Positions 50,677 to 61,049 of a stretch of 64,000 nucleotides of DNA are shown here, in pieces. The translations under genes were made by a program, and so were the position numbers. The stretch's first letter is position 1. Each line of letters begins with the position of its first letter. The DNA lies in NCBI GenBank assembly GCA_037132135.1, contig JBAXPR010000004.1:1-64000 (forward strand), given 5' to 3'. Source of the DNA: BOG-933 sp037132135. Lineage in GTDB: Bacteria > Pseudomonadota > Alphaproteobacteria > Azospirillales > Azospirillaceae. The notes beneath the pieces were generated by a model, which was not told the origin of the DNA, ran no database searches, and saw nothing but the letters and a program-made list of their open reading frames with translations.

Positions 50677-53600
50677 ATGGTGGACAGCATAACCCCGATC
50701 CGGCGCCTGCTGATCGCCAACCGGGGCGAGATCGCGATCCGGGTGCTGCGGGCGGCCAACGAGCTGCGCATCGCCACCGTCGCCGTCTATTCTGAGGAGG
50801 ACCAACTGGCCCTCCACCGCTTCAAGGCCGACGAGAGCTATCGGATCGGCGAGGGGCGCGGGCCGGTGCGGGCCTATCTCGACATCGACGACATCATCCG
50901 GGTGGCGCGCGAGGCCAAGGTCGACGCCATCCACCCCGGCTACGGCTTTCTTTCGGAAAACCCGGACTTCGCCGAAGCGGTGCGCCGGGCCGGCATCATC
51001 TTCGTCGGGCCGCGCACGGAGACCATGCGCGTGCTCGGCGACAAGGTGGCGGCTCGGGCGCTGGCGGTGGCGGCCGGGGTGCCGGTGATGCCGGCGACGC
51101 TGGCCCTGCCCGAGGATGACGAGGCCGAAACCCGGCGCCTCGCCGAGGAGATCGGCTATCCCCTGATGCTGAAGGCCAGCTGGGGCGGCGGCGGCCGGGG
51201 CATGCGCATGATCGAGTCCGCCGACCAACTGGCGGCGGCGGTGGCGGCGGGCCGGCGCGAAGCGGTGCTGTCCTGCGGTCGCGGCGAGGTTTATCTCGAA
51301 AAGCTGGTGCGCCGGGCGCGCCATCTCGAGGTCCAGATTCTCGGTGACCGCAAGGGCGCGATCATCCATCTCTTCGAGCGCGACTGCACGGTGCAGCGCC
51401 GGCATCAAAAGGTGGTCGAGCGCGCCCCGGCCTCGTTTCTCACCGTCGCCCAGCGCCACGCGCTCTGCGACGCCGCCCTGGCCCTGGCCCAGGCCGCCCG
51501 TTACGAGAACGCCGGCACCGTCGAGTTCCTGATCGACGACGACAGCGGCGCCTTCTATTTCATCGAGGTCAATCCGCGGATTCAGGTCGAGCACACCATC
51601 ACCGAGGAGGTCACCGGCGTCGATCTGGTCAAGGCCCAGCTCCGTCTCGCCGAGGGCCATGGCATCGGCAGCGCCGGCGTGCCCCGGCAGGACGAGATCC
51701 GCCTCAACGGCTTCGCGCTCCAGTGCCGGATCACCACCGAGGACCCCGAGGCCAACTTCATCCCCGATTACGGCCGGATTCTCGCCTATCATGCCGCCAA
51801 CGGCTTCGGCATCCGCCTTGATGGCGGCACCACCTACACCGGCGCGCTGATCACGCGCTTTTACGATTCGCTGCTGGTCAAGGTCACCGCCTGGGCGCCA
51901 ACCGCCGAGGAGGCGATGCGGCGCATGGACCGGGCGCTGCGCGAGTTCCGCATCCGCGGTGTGGCCACCAACCTCGCCTTCCTCGAAAAGCTGATCAACC
52001 ACCCGCGCTTCCTCAAGGCCGACTACACCACCCGCTTCATCGACGAAACCCCCGATCTCCTGAAGCCGAGCGGCGGTCGGGACCGCGCCACCCGCCTGCT
52101 GCGCTATATCGCCGAGACCAAGATCAACGGCAACCCCGAAGCGCGCGGCAGCACACCCTTCCGCGGCCCCGAGCCGCTGCTGCCCGCCGCCCTGCCCGCG
52201 ATCATCCCGCCGGGCAGCCGCCAGCGGCTGGAGGCGCTGGGGCCGGTGAAATTCGGCCAGTGGATGCGCGCGCAAAAACAGCTGCTGATCACCGACACCA
52301 GCCTGCGCGACGCCCACCAGTCGTTGCTGGCGACCCGCCTGCGCACCTTCGATATGCTGGCCGTCGCCCCGGCCTATGCCCGCGGCCTGCCCGAGCTGTT
52401 ATCGCTGGAGTGCTGGGGCGGCGCCACCTTCGATGTGGCCATGCGCTTCCTCAAGGAGGACCCCTGGGAGCGGCTGGCCCAGATTCGCGAGGCCGTGCCC
52501 AACCTGCTGTTGCAGATGCTGCTGCGCTCGGCCAACGCCGTCGGCTACACCAATTACCCCGACAACGTCGTCCGCCTCTTTGTCGCCGAAGCGGCCCGGG
52601 GCGGCGTCGATCTCTTCCGGGTCTTTGACTCGCTCAACTGGGTGGCCAACATGCGGGTGGCCATGGATGCGGTGCTCTCGTCGGGCAAGCTGCTCGAAGC
52701 CGCGATCTGCTACACCGGCGACATCCACGACCCCGACCGGGCCAAGTACGACCTCAAATACTATGTCGGCATGGCCAGGGAACTCGAGGCGGCCGGCGCT
52801 CATATCCTGGCCATCAAGGACATGGCCGGTCTTTGCAAGCCGAGGGCCGCCTTCACCCTGGTCAGGACCTTGCGCGAGGAGGTCGGGCTACCGATCCATT
52901 TTCACACCCACGACACCAGCGGCGCCGCCGCGGCTTCCGTGCTGGCGGCGGTCGATGCCGGAGTCGATGCCGTGGACGGCGCCATCGACAGCATGAGCGG
53001 CACCACCTCCCAGCCCAACCTCGGCTCGATCGTCGAGGCGCTGCGGGGCAGCGAGCGCGACACCGGCCTCGATGGCCGCACCCTCCGCGCGGTGTCCCGC
53101 TATTTCGAGGATGTCCGGCGCCGCTATCACATGTTCGAGAGCGATCTGCGCTCAGGCACCTCGGAAGTCTATCTCCATGAAATGCCGGGCGGGCAATACA
53201 CCAATCTTCGCGAGCAGGCCCGTTCGCTCGGCATCGACCATCGCTGGACCCAGGTCGCCGACACCTATGCCGCGGTCAACCGGATGTTCGGCGACATCAT
53301 CAAGGTGACGCCGACCTCGAAGGTTGTCGGCGATCTTGCGGTGACGATGGTCACCGGTGGCATCAGCGTGGCCGACGTGCTCGACCCGCACAAAGAGATC
53401 GCATTTCCCGATTCGGTGGTCTCGTTCTTCCGGGGCGATATCGGCCAGCCGCCGGGCGGCTTTCCCAAGGCGTTGCAGGCCAAGGTGCTGCGCGGCGCCC
53501 AGCCGCTGCCTGACCGCCCCGGCGCCTGCCTGCCCGCAGCCGACCTCGCGGCGCTGCGCCACAAGGCCCAGACCGAGTTGCACCATCCGCTCAGCGACAC

Positions 53601-54126
53601 CGACTTCGCCTCCTACCTGATGTATCCCAAGGTGTTCCTGGAATTCGCCCGCCATCACCGCAAATACGGCGACATCTCGGTGCTGCCGACGCCGGTGTTC
53701 TTCCACGGCATGGAGCCGGGCCAGGAAATCTCGATCCATCTCGAAAAAGGCAAGACGATGGTGATCCGCTGCCTTGCGATCGGCGAAGCCGACCCCGAGG
53801 GCATGCGCGAATTCTTCTTCGAACTCAACGGCCAGTCGCGGCTGGTCAAGGTCGCCGACGCCGAGAAGGCCGCCACCACCAAGGCCCGGCCCAAGGCCCA
53901 GGAGGGCAACCCCGGCCACGTCGCGGCGCCGATGCCGGGGGTGATCAGCACCGTGGCCGTGGTCGTCGGGCAGCCGATCCGCCCCGGCGACATCCTGATG
54001 ACCATCGAGGCCATGAAGATGGAAACGGCGATTGCCGCCGAGCGCGCCGGCCACGTCGAAACCATCCTCACCCCGGCCGGAACCCAGGTCGACGTCAAGG
54101 ACCTGTTGCTGGTGATGGTGGACTGA
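50677..54126 (+). CDS. pyc: Pyruvate carboxylase
   Basis: It makes oxaloacetate from pyruvate and bicarbonate with ATP and biotin. Biotin carboxylase domain residues 1-460 (ANRGEIAIRVLRAANE, GYGFLSENPDFAEAV, SWGGGGRGMRMIES, FIEVNPRIQVEHTITEEVTG), carboxyltransferase domain about 535-830 (ITDTSLRDAHQSLLATRLRT, ECWGGATFDVAMRFL, AIKDMAGLCKPRAA), and a C-terminal biotinyl domain with AMKME, Lys1114. Length 1149 is standard for the single-chain enzyme. The ATG 50677 follows GAGGAGA. Its end overlaps a convergent gene by 32 bp. Confidence 0.98.
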   Translation: MVDSITPIRRLLIANRGEIAIRVLRAANELRIATVAVYSEEDQLALHRFKADESYRIGEGRGPVRAYLDIDDIIRVAREAKVDAIHPGYGFLSENPDFAEAVRRAGIIFVGPRTETMRVLGDKVAARALAVAAGVPVMPATLALPEDDEAETRRLAEEIGYPLMLKASWGGGGRGMRMIESADQLAAAVAAGRREAVLSCGRGEVYLEKLVRRARHLEVQILGDRKGAIIHLFERDCTVQRRHQKVVERAPASFLTVAQRHALCDAALALAQAARYENAGTVEFLIDDDSGAFYFIEVNPRIQVEHTITEEVTGVDLVKAQLRLAEGHGIGSAGVPRQDEIRLNGFALQCRITTEDPEANFIPDYGRILAYHAANGFGIRLDGGTTYTGALITRFYDSLLVKVTAWAPTAEEAMRRMDRALREFRIRGVATNLAFLEKLINHPRFLKADYTTRFIDETPDLLKPSGGRDRATRLLRYIAETKINGNPEARGSTPFRGPEPLLPAALPAIIPPGSRQRLEALGPVKFGQWMRAQKQLLITDTSLRDAHQSLLATRLRTFDMLAVAPAYARGLPELLSLECWGGATFDVAMRFLKEDPWERLAQIREAVPNLLLQMLLRSANAVGYTNYPDNVVRLFVAEAARGGVDLFRVFDSLNWVANMRVAMDAVLSSGKLLEAAICYTGDIHDPDRAKYDLKYYVGMARELEAAGAHILAIKDMAGLCKPRAAFTLVRTLREEVGLPIHFHTHDTSGAAAASVLAAVDAGVDAVDGAIDSMSGTTSQPNLGSIVEALRGSERDTGLDGRTLRAVSRYFEDVRRRYHMFESDLRSGTSEVYLHEMPGGQYTNLREQARSLGIDHRWTQVADTYAAVNRMFGDIIKVTPTSKVVGDLAVTMVTGGISVADVLDPHKEIAFPDSVVSFFRGDIGQPPGGFPKALQAKVLRGAQPLPDRPGACLPAADLAALRHKAQTELHHPLSDTDFASYLMYPKVFLEFARHHRKYGDISVLPTPVFFHGMEPGQEISIHLEKGKTMVIRCLAIGEADPEGMREFFFELNGQSRLVKVADAEKAATTKARPKAQEGNPGHVAAPMPGVISTVAVVVGQPIRPGDILMTIEAMKMETAIAAERAGHVETILTPAGTQVDVKDLLLVMVD

Positions 54127-54715
54127 ACCCGGCGGCCGCCGGTTCGGCGGTCAGGCGGAGCAGCAGCGCCGCGATCCCGTCCAGGGGCACGACATGATCG
54201 GCGCCGCCCCTGGCGATCGCGGCGGCCGGCATCGCCGAGGCGACGGCGCCATCGGGATCCTCGACGATGCCAAGGCCGCCACTGTCCCGGATTGCCTTGA
54301 GGCCGCGGGCGCCATCGTGATTGGCGCCGGTGAGGATGACGCCGATCGCCCGCCCGGGCAGGGCGTCGGCGACCGACTCGAACAGCACATCCACCGAGGG
54401 CCGGACGCCGCAGACCTTGGGATCGACGCTGAGGGCAAAACCGCCGTCGGTCTCCAGCAGCAGATGATAACCGGCCGGCGCGACATGGACGGTGCGCGGG
54501 CGGAGTGGCGCCTTGTCCTCGACCTCCTCGACGGTGATCGCGCAATAGCGGCCGAGCAGTTCCGCCAGCCGGTCGTTGCCGCCGGCGCCGACGTGGCAGA
54601 CCACGGCGACCGGCACGGCAAAGCCGGCCGGCAGTCCCCCCAGCACGGTGCGGAGCGCCTGAAAGCCACCCGCCGAGCAGCCGATGGCGATCAATTCGAA
54701 CGGTCGGGCATCCAT
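54095..54715 (-). CDS. Chemotaxis CheB-type methylesterase domain protein
   Basis: It encodes 206 residues and consists only of the catalytic domain of CheB: AIGCSAGGFQALRTVLGGLP (catalytic Ser), VVCHVGAG (His region), and VILTGANHDGARGLKAIRDSGG with the catalytic Asp. No receiver domain precedes it, so activity is not controlled by phosphorylation in the same chain. It overlaps cheR by 25 nt. CheR plus a stand-alone CheB-like domain next to a hybrid kinase suggests a chemosensory-like signalling unit rather than flagellar chemotaxis. Confidence 0.9.
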   Translation of the reverse strand: MDARPFELIAIGCSAGGFQALRTVLGGLPAGFAVPVAVVCHVGAGGNDRLAELLGRYCAITVEEVEDKAPLRPRTVHVAPAGYHLLLETDGGFALSVDPKVCGVRPSVDVLFESVADALPGRAIGVILTGANHDGARGLKAIRDSGGLGIVEDPDGAVASAMPAAAIARGGADHVVPLDGIAALLLRLTAEPAAAGFSPPSPATGP

Positions 54716-55569
54716 GGTGCTGGCCCTGGGCTGGGGTGGAGATTTTTCGGCTGATACTGATAGATGCGGCGCTTGGGATCGATGATCTGGAAATCCGCCG
54801 CGATCTCGGAGGGAAACAGGTTCTCCTTGGTGCCGAGACACAGAAAGCCGCCGCGGGCGAAGCTGCCGGCGAAAAGTTCCAGCACCCGGTGCTGAAGAGA
54901 CCGGTCGAAATAGATGAAGACGTTGCGGCACAGGATCAGGTGAACCTCGCAAAAGACCCCGTCCGAGACCAGATTGTGATGGGCAAAAACGATGTTTTTC
55001 CTCAGCGACCGGTCGATGATGCCAAACTCGTAGCTGGTCTGATAGTAGGTCTCGAACTCGAAACGGCCGCCGGCCTTCCGGTAGTTGACGCTGCCCTCCC
55101 GAAGGTGGGCCAGGGAATAGACCCCTTCCTCGGCCTTGGCCAGGGCGGTGTCGTTGATGTCGGTGGCGAATATCTGGCAGCGCTCGTAAAGCCCCTCCTC
55201 GCTGAGCAGGATGGCCAGGGAATAGACCTCCTCGCCGGTGGCGCAGCCGGCCTGCCAGATCGTGATCTGTGGCCAGCTGCGCAGCGCCGGCAGCACCCGC
55301 TCGCGCAGGACCAGAAACTCTTCCGGGTCCCGGAACAGCTCCGAGACCGGCACCGAGAGCCGGGCGATCGCCTGAGCGGGAAACTCGGGATCATCGAGCA
55401 GGGTCGGCAGCAGATCCACCACCCGTTCGACCCGGAAGGCATCGAGCAGGGCGAGGATGCGGCGCTTGATCGAGGCCAGCGCGTAGTGGCGGAAGTCGTA
55501 CCCGTGGCGCAGCCGCATCGCCTCGATGAACAGCTGAACCTCGATATCCTGGAGTTCCGAACGGTGCAC
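54691..55569 (-). CDS. CheR-type protein-glutamate methyltransferase
   Basis: It encodes 292 residues from GTG 55569, preceded by GGGAGGG; an ATG 13 codons upstream at 55608 lacks a good site. The helical N-terminal CheR domain (IEAMRLRHGYDFRHYALASIKRRI) is followed by the methyltransferase domain: WPQITIWQAGCATGEEVYSLAI (SAM motif), CQIFATDINDTALAKAEEGVYS, ILCRNVFIYFDRSLQHRVLE. CheR methylates receptor glutamates using SAM. It overlaps the CheB-like gene by 25 nt and is 28 bp from the hybrid kinase. Confidence 0.95.
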   Translation of the reverse strand: MHRSELQDIEVQLFIEAMRLRHGYDFRHYALASIKRRILALLDAFRVERVVDLLPTLLDDPEFPAQAIARLSVPVSELFRDPEEFLVLRERVLPALRSWPQITIWQAGCATGEEVYSLAILLSEEGLYERCQIFATDINDTALAKAEEGVYSLAHLREGSVNYRKAGGRFEFETYYQTSYEFGIIDRSLRKNIVFAHHNLVSDGVFCEVHLILCRNVFIYFDRSLQHRVLELFAGSFARGGFLCLGTKENLFPSEIAADFQIIDPKRRIYQYQPKNLHPSPGPAPWMPDRSN

Positions 55570-55597
55570 CCCGAGCCCTCCCCAGCGCGCCCGACGA

Positions 55598-58500
55598 TCA
55601 GCCGGCAATGAGCCGGTTCATCATCTCAAACAATTCGTCGGTATCGATCGGCTTGGAAAGATAGTCGTTGGCGCCGGCCTCCAGACATTTGTCGCGATCG
55701 CCCCTCATGGCCTTGGCCGTGACCGCGATGATCGGCAGCGCCGCCCAGCGCGCCTCCTTGCGGATTTCCCGCATCGTCTGGCAGCCATCCATCCCCGGCA
55801 TCATGATGTCCATCACCACCAGTTCGATCGCCGGGTTGTTGTCGAGCTGAACCAGCGCCTTGCGCCCGTCCTGGGCCAGCAGCACCCGCAGGCCCCGCGC
55901 CCGCAGCACCTTCGAGAGCGCGAAAGAGTTGCGCATGTCGTCATCAACCACCAGCACGGTGCGACCGGCCAGCGCCTTCAAGGCAGCGCTCGCGACCATC
56001 GGCGGCGGTGGCGGCCGCTGCCCCAGCGGCAGGGTGGCGCTGACGGCGTGAAGAAACAGCCGGACCTCGTTGAGCAAGCGCTCCTCGGAGCGGCCGCTCT
56101 TGACGATGATGGTGTCGGTGAAGGCGCGGAGCGCCGAGGCTTCCTCCCGGGTCAGGTCGCGATCGCTGAGAATGATCACCGGCGGCAGCCCCTCGGCCCG
56201 CATGCGCGCAAGCGACTCCAGCAGTGCCGGGCCGCCGCCGGGCAGATCGATGTCGATCACAAGACAGTCGGCCGCGGCCGAGCGCAGGCAGGCTGCCACC
56301 GCCTCGCCGCTGGCGGCTTGGGCAATCTGGACTCCGTCGGCGCCGACCAACCCGGCCAGCGCCGCTCTGACCCCGGCATCGGCGTCGGCGATCACCAGCC
56401 GCCGCGGCGGTGTGCCGCCACCGGCCCTGACCATCCGCGCCAGAGCTTCCTCGATCTGAGGTGCGCTTACCGGTTTGGTCAGCGCACCGACCGCACCCAT
56501 CTGCCGCGCCCGGGCATCGGTATCGGCGCCCGAAACGACATGAACCGGAATCTCGCGGGTGTCGGCCTGGGCGTGCAGCCGCTCCATCACGCCCCAGCCG
56601 TCGAGCCCGGGCAACCCGACATCGAGCACGATCCCCAGCGGGTGGAAGCGTGACGCCAGCAGCACCGCACTTTCGCCATCGCCGGCAACCAGACACTTGA
56701 AGCCCTTTTCCCGGACGATGCCGGCGACGACGCGGGCAAAGCTGCGGTCGTCCTCGACCACCAGCATCACCCGGTCGCCGCCCCGGATCGTCTCGCGGTC
56801 GTCGGGCACGAACGGCGGCGGCAACACCGCCGGAGCATCCTCCGGGGGGACCGGCGCCGCGACCGGCGGCAGGCTCTCGGTGGCATCGATCAGCGGCGGC
56901 GCCACCGGCACCACCAGGGTGAAGGAACTGCCCCGCCCCTCCTCGCTGTGGACGAAGATGTCGCCACCGAGCAGGCGCGCCAGCTTCCGCGCGATCGAGA
57001 GCCCGAGCCCGGTGCCGCTGTAGCGGCGGTTGCTGGCGCCGTCGCCCTGCTCGAAGGCCAGAAAGATGCGGTCGATCAGGCTTTCGGAGATGCCGATGCC
57101 GGTATCGACCACCGAGAACGCGACGACGTCGCCCTTGATTCCGACCGGATTGGGCACCGAGCCGGCCTGATGGCGGCAGAAGGTCACGGTGACGCCGCCT
57201 CGCTCGGTGAACTTGATCGCATTGCCGACCAGATTGTTGAGAATTTGCTCGATCTTGCCCCCGTCGGTGCGAACGATCTCGGGCAGATCGGGCGCCAGCA
57301 CCACCTTGTAATCGAGGCCCTTGACCCGGGCCATGCCCTTGAAGCGGCGACTGACGGTATCGGCGATCCCGGGCAGCGCGACATCCTCCGCCACCACCCG
57401 CATCTTCCCCGACTCGACCTTGGCAATGTCGAGAATGTCGTTGATCAGGCTAAGCAACTGGGTGCCGCTGTCGCGGATGATTTCGGCGCTCTCGACCTGA
57501 TCGGCGTTGAGATTGCCCTCCTGGTTGCCGACCAGCGACTTGGCAAGAATCAGCAGGCTGTTAAGCGGAGTCCGCAGTTCGTGGGACATGTTGGCCAGGA
57601 ATTCAGACTTATAGCGACTGGCCAGAGTCAGCTCGACCGCCCGCTGCTCGGCCTCAGCCTGCGAGCGGCGGAGCGCGGCGGCCTGATCTTCGAGAATCCG
57701 GTTCTTTTCCGCCATCTGGTCGTTGACCACCCGCAGTTGCTCCTGCTGGACCCGCAACTCCTCCTCCGAGGCCTGAAGCTCGGCGGTCTGGGCTTCCAGC
57801 TCCTCGGTCTGGACCCGGAGCTGGGCGTTGGCTTCCTCAAGGTCGGCCGCCTGCCGGTTGAGACGCTCCTCGGACTCGGTGAGGCTGGCCGCCTGCTGAC
57901 GGGTCTGGCGCAGCAACTGCCGGGTCTTGAGGTTGCGTTCCATGATCTCGAGGTTGAGCGCCACCACCGGGGCCACCTCCTCCAGCAACTCGCGCTGGAG
58001 AGGCGTCAGGGAACCGAGGGCGCCAATCTCGATCAGCGCCAGCGTGACCTCGCGCGAAACGACCGGCAGCAGCGCCAGGGTCCTCGGTCTGGTGGCCCCG
58101 AGCCCCGAGCGGATGCGGAAATAATCTTCAGGGACCTCATCGACCAGCAGGCTCTGGCGGGTTACCACGCACTGCCCGCACAGCCCGAGGCCGGCGGTGA
58201 AGGCGTGGTCATCGGCTAGGTCATCATCGCAGCCATAACGGCCGGCGAGCACGAAGCGCCCGCTGTCCTCGGCCCGGATCGAGAACAGGCCAATGCCGCC
58301 GCCGAGCAGCGGCACCAGCCGCCCCAGCAGAACGGTACCGAAGGCCTCGCGGTTTTCCGCCACCTGCAAGGCGAGGGAGATTTCGGCGACGTGGCTCTTG
58401 AGCCAGCGCTGATCCTCCAGCCGCTGCGCCGACTCCTTGAAGACCTGAAGCGCCCTGGCCATGCCGCCGAGTTCGTTGCGGCGCTCAAGAAAGGGAATTG

Positions 58501-59209
58501 CGAGGGCCAGGCGGCCCTCCGCCAGAAGCGTCATGCGGTCGCGCAGGACCGCGAGCGAGTTGGTGATGCCGCGGGTGATCAGCAGCGAGGTCAGCAACCC
58601 GATCAGCGTCAGCGCCGCCAGCAGCGCCAACAGGTCGGCCCGCGCCCGCTCGACCTGCTGCAGCGCGCTCTGGGAAAGCACGGTCGCCTTGGTTCGGGCA
58701 AAGTCGATGATGTCACCGATTTCGCGGTCGAAACCGGCCTCAAGCCCGGAGACCCGGCTGTCATGAAGGGCGTGGGCCTCGGCGGTCTTGCCGGCTTTGA
58801 TCAGGGCGACGATATCGTCGAACGTCCGCCCCCAGCCCTCCAGTGCGCCGTAGACCTCCAGGACATCGCCCGACTTGCCGAGAAACTGGCTCTCGATCAC
58901 CCGCATCTTGAGCCCCAGCCCCGCCCGCAGCACCGCGACCTCGCGGACAATCGCATCGACCCGCGCCGGGCTGTCGGCGAAGAAGAGATTGTTGATCGCG
59001 CTGTCGAGCCGCCAGACCCCGACCTTGACCTCGAGGGCGGCGTTGCTGACCGCGAGCGGGTGCTCATAAACCGTCTGGGTAATATCGTAAATTGCGCCGA
59101 TGCGCTGGAGAGCGGTGACGCCGAGAATCCAGGTCAACAGAATGACCACGGCAAAGCCCGCAACCAGTCGGACCCGCAGCGATAAATCTTTAATAAAATT
59201 TGTGTGCAT
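55598..59209 (-). CDS. Membrane hybrid histidine kinase with GAF, coiled coil and three receiver domains
   Basis: About 1203 residues from ATG 59209 (an ATG 12 codons upstream is also possible). An N-terminal TM (VRLVAGFAVVILLTWILGV), a roughly 160-residue helical periplasmic sensor, and a second TM are followed by HAMP, a GAF-like domain (about 280-430), and a long coiled coil of LEEANAQLRVQTEELEAQTA type. The HisKA H-box FLANMSHELRTPLNSLL is near residue 540, and the HATPase has NLVGNAIKFTE, DTGIGI and GTGLGLSI. Three receivers follow (starting near 815, 936, 1083); each keeps its phospho-Asp (VLDVGLPG, VIDIDLPG, VMDIMMPG). Stacked receivers indicate a phosphorelay. Its neighbours CheR and CheB point to methylation-linked control. 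Confidence 0.9.
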   Translation of the reverse strand: MHTNFIKDLSLRVRLVAGFAVVILLTWILGVTALQRIGAIYDITQTVYEHPLAVSNAALEVKVGVWRLDSAINNLFFADSPARVDAIVREVAVLRAGLGLKMRVIESQFLGKSGDVLEVYGALEGWGRTFDDIVALIKAGKTAEAHALHDSRVSGLEAGFDREIGDIIDFARTKATVLSQSALQQVERARADLLALLAALTLIGLLTSLLITRGITNSLAVLRDRMTLLAEGRLALAIPFLERRNELGGMARALQVFKESAQRLEDQRWLKSHVAEISLALQVAENREAFGTVLLGRLVPLLGGGIGLFSIRAEDSGRFVLAGRYGCDDDLADDHAFTAGLGLCGQCVVTRQSLLVDEVPEDYFRIRSGLGATRPRTLALLPVVSREVTLALIEIGALGSLTPLQRELLEEVAPVVALNLEIMERNLKTRQLLRQTRQQAASLTESEERLNRQAADLEEANAQLRVQTEELEAQTAELQASEEELRVQQEQLRVVNDQMAEKNRILEDQAAALRRSQAEAEQRAVELTLASRYKSEFLANMSHELRTPLNSLLILAKSLVGNQEGNLNADQVESAEIIRDSGTQLLSLINDILDIAKVESGKMRVVAEDVALPGIADTVSRRFKGMARVKGLDYKVVLAPDLPEIVRTDGGKIEQILNNLVGNAIKFTERGGVTVTFCRHQAGSVPNPVGIKGDVVAFSVVDTGIGISESLIDRIFLAFEQGDGASNRRYSGTGLGLSIARKLARLLGGDIFVHSEEGRGSSFTLVVPVAPPLIDATESLPPVAAPVPPEDAPAVLPPPFVPDDRETIRGGDRVMLVVEDDRSFARVVAGIVREKGFKCLVAGDGESAVLLASRFHPLGIVLDVGLPGLDGWGVMERLHAQADTREIPVHVVSGADTDARARQMGAVGALTKPVSAPQIEEALARMVRAGGGTPPRRLVIADADAGVRAALAGLVGADGVQIAQAASGEAVAACLRSAAADCLVIDIDLPGGGPALLESLARMRAEGLPPVIILSDRDLTREEASALRAFTDTIIVKSGRSEERLLNEVRLFLHAVSATLPLGQRPPPPPMVASAALKALAGRTVLVVDDDMRNSFALSKVLRARGLRVLLAQDGRKALVQLDNNPAIELVVMDIMMPGMDGCQTMREIRKEARWAALPIIAVTAKAMRGDRDKCLEAGANDYLSKPIDTDELFEMMNRLIAG

Positions 59210-59424
59210 CGGCGTCCCTGTACGGCTTCCGCGAAACCGGGCCATCACCGGAGCTATAGTATGAAAAAGTTTACGAGGTGACAACGCCCCCCTGCCCGAA
59301 GCCGGTGGCGGGCTGGAAAGTCGTGCCGGCGCAGGGCAGAGTCCCCGCAGCACGGTAGCGACCCCGGAGAATTTGTGCGATAACCCCTGGCCTTTTTCGC
59401 CAACCCGAGATCGTGGACAGAACG

Positions 59425-61029
59425 ATGGCCGACGCAGCCTTCTCTCTCTTTCCGTTGGGTTCCGACACCACTCCCTATCGGAAACTCACCGATCAGTATG
59501 TGTCCGTCGACAGCTTCGCCGGCCAGGAGATTCTCCGGGTCGATCTGGAGGCGTTGCGCCTGCTGGCCGAAACCGCCTTTGCCGACATCAACCACTTCTC
59601 CCGGCCGGGCCACCTCCAGCAGCTCCGGACCATTCTCGAAGATCCGGAGGCCTCGCCCAACGACCGTTTCGTCGCCTTCGACCTTTTGAAGAACGCCAAC
59701 ATCGCGGCCGGCGGCATCCTGCCGATGTGCCAGGACACCGGCACCGCGATCATCATGGGCAAGAAGGGCCGGCGGGTCTGGACCGAGGGTGGCGACGAGG
59801 GGGCGCTGGCCGAGGGCGCCTCCAGCGCCTATCTCAAGCGCAATCTGCGTTACAGCCAGCTCGCGCCGCTTTCGATGTTCGAGGAAAGGAACACCCGGAC
59901 CAATCTTCCGGCCCAGATCGATCTTTATGCCGAGGGCGAGGACTATTACAAGTTCATGTTCATGGCCAAGGGCGGCGGCTCGGCCAACAAGACGTTCCTT
60001 TATCAGGAAACTCCCTCCCTGCTTACTCGGGACCGCCTGCTCGACTTCCTCAAGGCCAAGGTCCATTACCTCGGCACCGCGGCCTGTCCACCCTACCATC
60101 TGGCGATCGTGATCGGCGGCACCAGTGCCGAACTCAACCTCAAGACGGTCAAGCTGGCCTCGGCCCGCTATCTCGATGGCCTGCCGACCCAGGGTTCCGA
60201 GTCGGGCCACGCCTACCGCGATCTCGAATTCGAAGCCCTGATCCTCAAGATGACCCAGGAGTTGGGCATCGGCGCCCAGTTCGGCGGCAAGTATTTCTGC
60301 CATGACGTGCGGGTGATCCGCCTGCCCCGCCATGGCGCCTCGCTGCCGATCGGCATCGGCGTCTCCTGCTCGGCCGACCGGCAGGCGCTGGGCAAGATCA
60401 GCCGCGAGGGCGTGTTCCTCGAAGCCCTCGAAACCAATCCCGCCCGCTTCCTGCCCGAGATCAATCCCGAAAAGCTGGCCGGCGCGGTGGTCAAGATCGA
60501 CCTCACCCGGCCGATGGCCGAAATCCGCGCCGAGTTGAGCCGGCATCCGATCAAGACCCGGCTGTCGCTGACCGGCCCGGTGATCGTCGCCCGCGACCTT
60601 GCCCATGCCAAGCTGCGCGAACGGCTCGATGCCGGCCAGGGCCTGCCCGATTACTTCAAGAACCATCCGATCTACTACGCCGGTCCGGCCAAGACCCCGC
60701 CGGGCTACGCCTCGGGCTCGTTCGGCCCGACCACCGCCGGCCGCATGGACAGCTTCGTCGACCAGTTCCAGGCGGCGGGCGGTTCGCTGGTGATGCTGGC
60801 CAAGGGCAACCGGAGTCCGGTGGTGCGCGAGGCCTGCCAGAGGCATGGCGGCTTCTACCTCGGTTCGATCGGTGGTCCCGCCGCCCGCCTGGCTCAAGAC
60901 TGCATCAAGAAGGTCGAGTGCCTGGAATATCCCGAACTCGGCATGGAGGCGATCTGGCGGATCGAGGTCGTCGACTTCCCGGCCTTCATCGTCGTCGACG
61001 ATAAGGGCAACGATTTCTTCCACCACTAA
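59425..61029 (+). CDS. fumA: Class I fumarate hydratase (Fe-S)
   Basis: It hydrates fumarate to malate using an oxygen-sensitive [4Fe-4S] cluster. Motifs: LPMCQDTGTAIIMGKKG (cluster Cys), PAQIDLYAEGEDYYKFMFMAKGGGSANKTFLYQ, LGTAACPPYHLAIVIGGTSAE, FFCHDVRVIRLPRHGAS, SGSFGPTTAGRMDSFVDQF, and GGFYLGSIGGPAARLAQDCIK. 534 residues is typical. The ATG 59425 is preferred over an upstream GTG 59413. A strong terminator follows. Confidence 0.97.
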   Translation: MADAAFSLFPLGSDTTPYRKLTDQYVSVDSFAGQEILRVDLEALRLLAETAFADINHFSRPGHLQQLRTILEDPEASPNDRFVAFDLLKNANIAAGGILPMCQDTGTAIIMGKKGRRVWTEGGDEGALAEGASSAYLKRNLRYSQLAPLSMFEERNTRTNLPAQIDLYAEGEDYYKFMFMAKGGGSANKTFLYQETPSLLTRDRLLDFLKAKVHYLGTAACPPYHLAIVIGGTSAELNLKTVKLASARYLDGLPTQGSESGHAYRDLEFEALILKMTQELGIGAQFGGKYFCHDVRVIRLPRHGASLPIGIGVSCSADRQALGKISREGVFLEALETNPARFLPEINPEKLAGAVVKIDLTRPMAEIRAELSRHPIKTRLSLTGPVIVARDLAHAKLRERLDAGQGLPDYFKNHPIYYAGPAKTPPGYASGSFGPTTAGRMDSFVDQFQAAGGSLVMLAKGNRSPVVREACQRHGGFYLGSIGGPAARLAQDCIKKVECLEYPELGMEAIWRIEVVDFPAFIVVDDKGNDFFHH

Positions 61030-61049
61030 AACGCGATTTTGCCCTTGCG

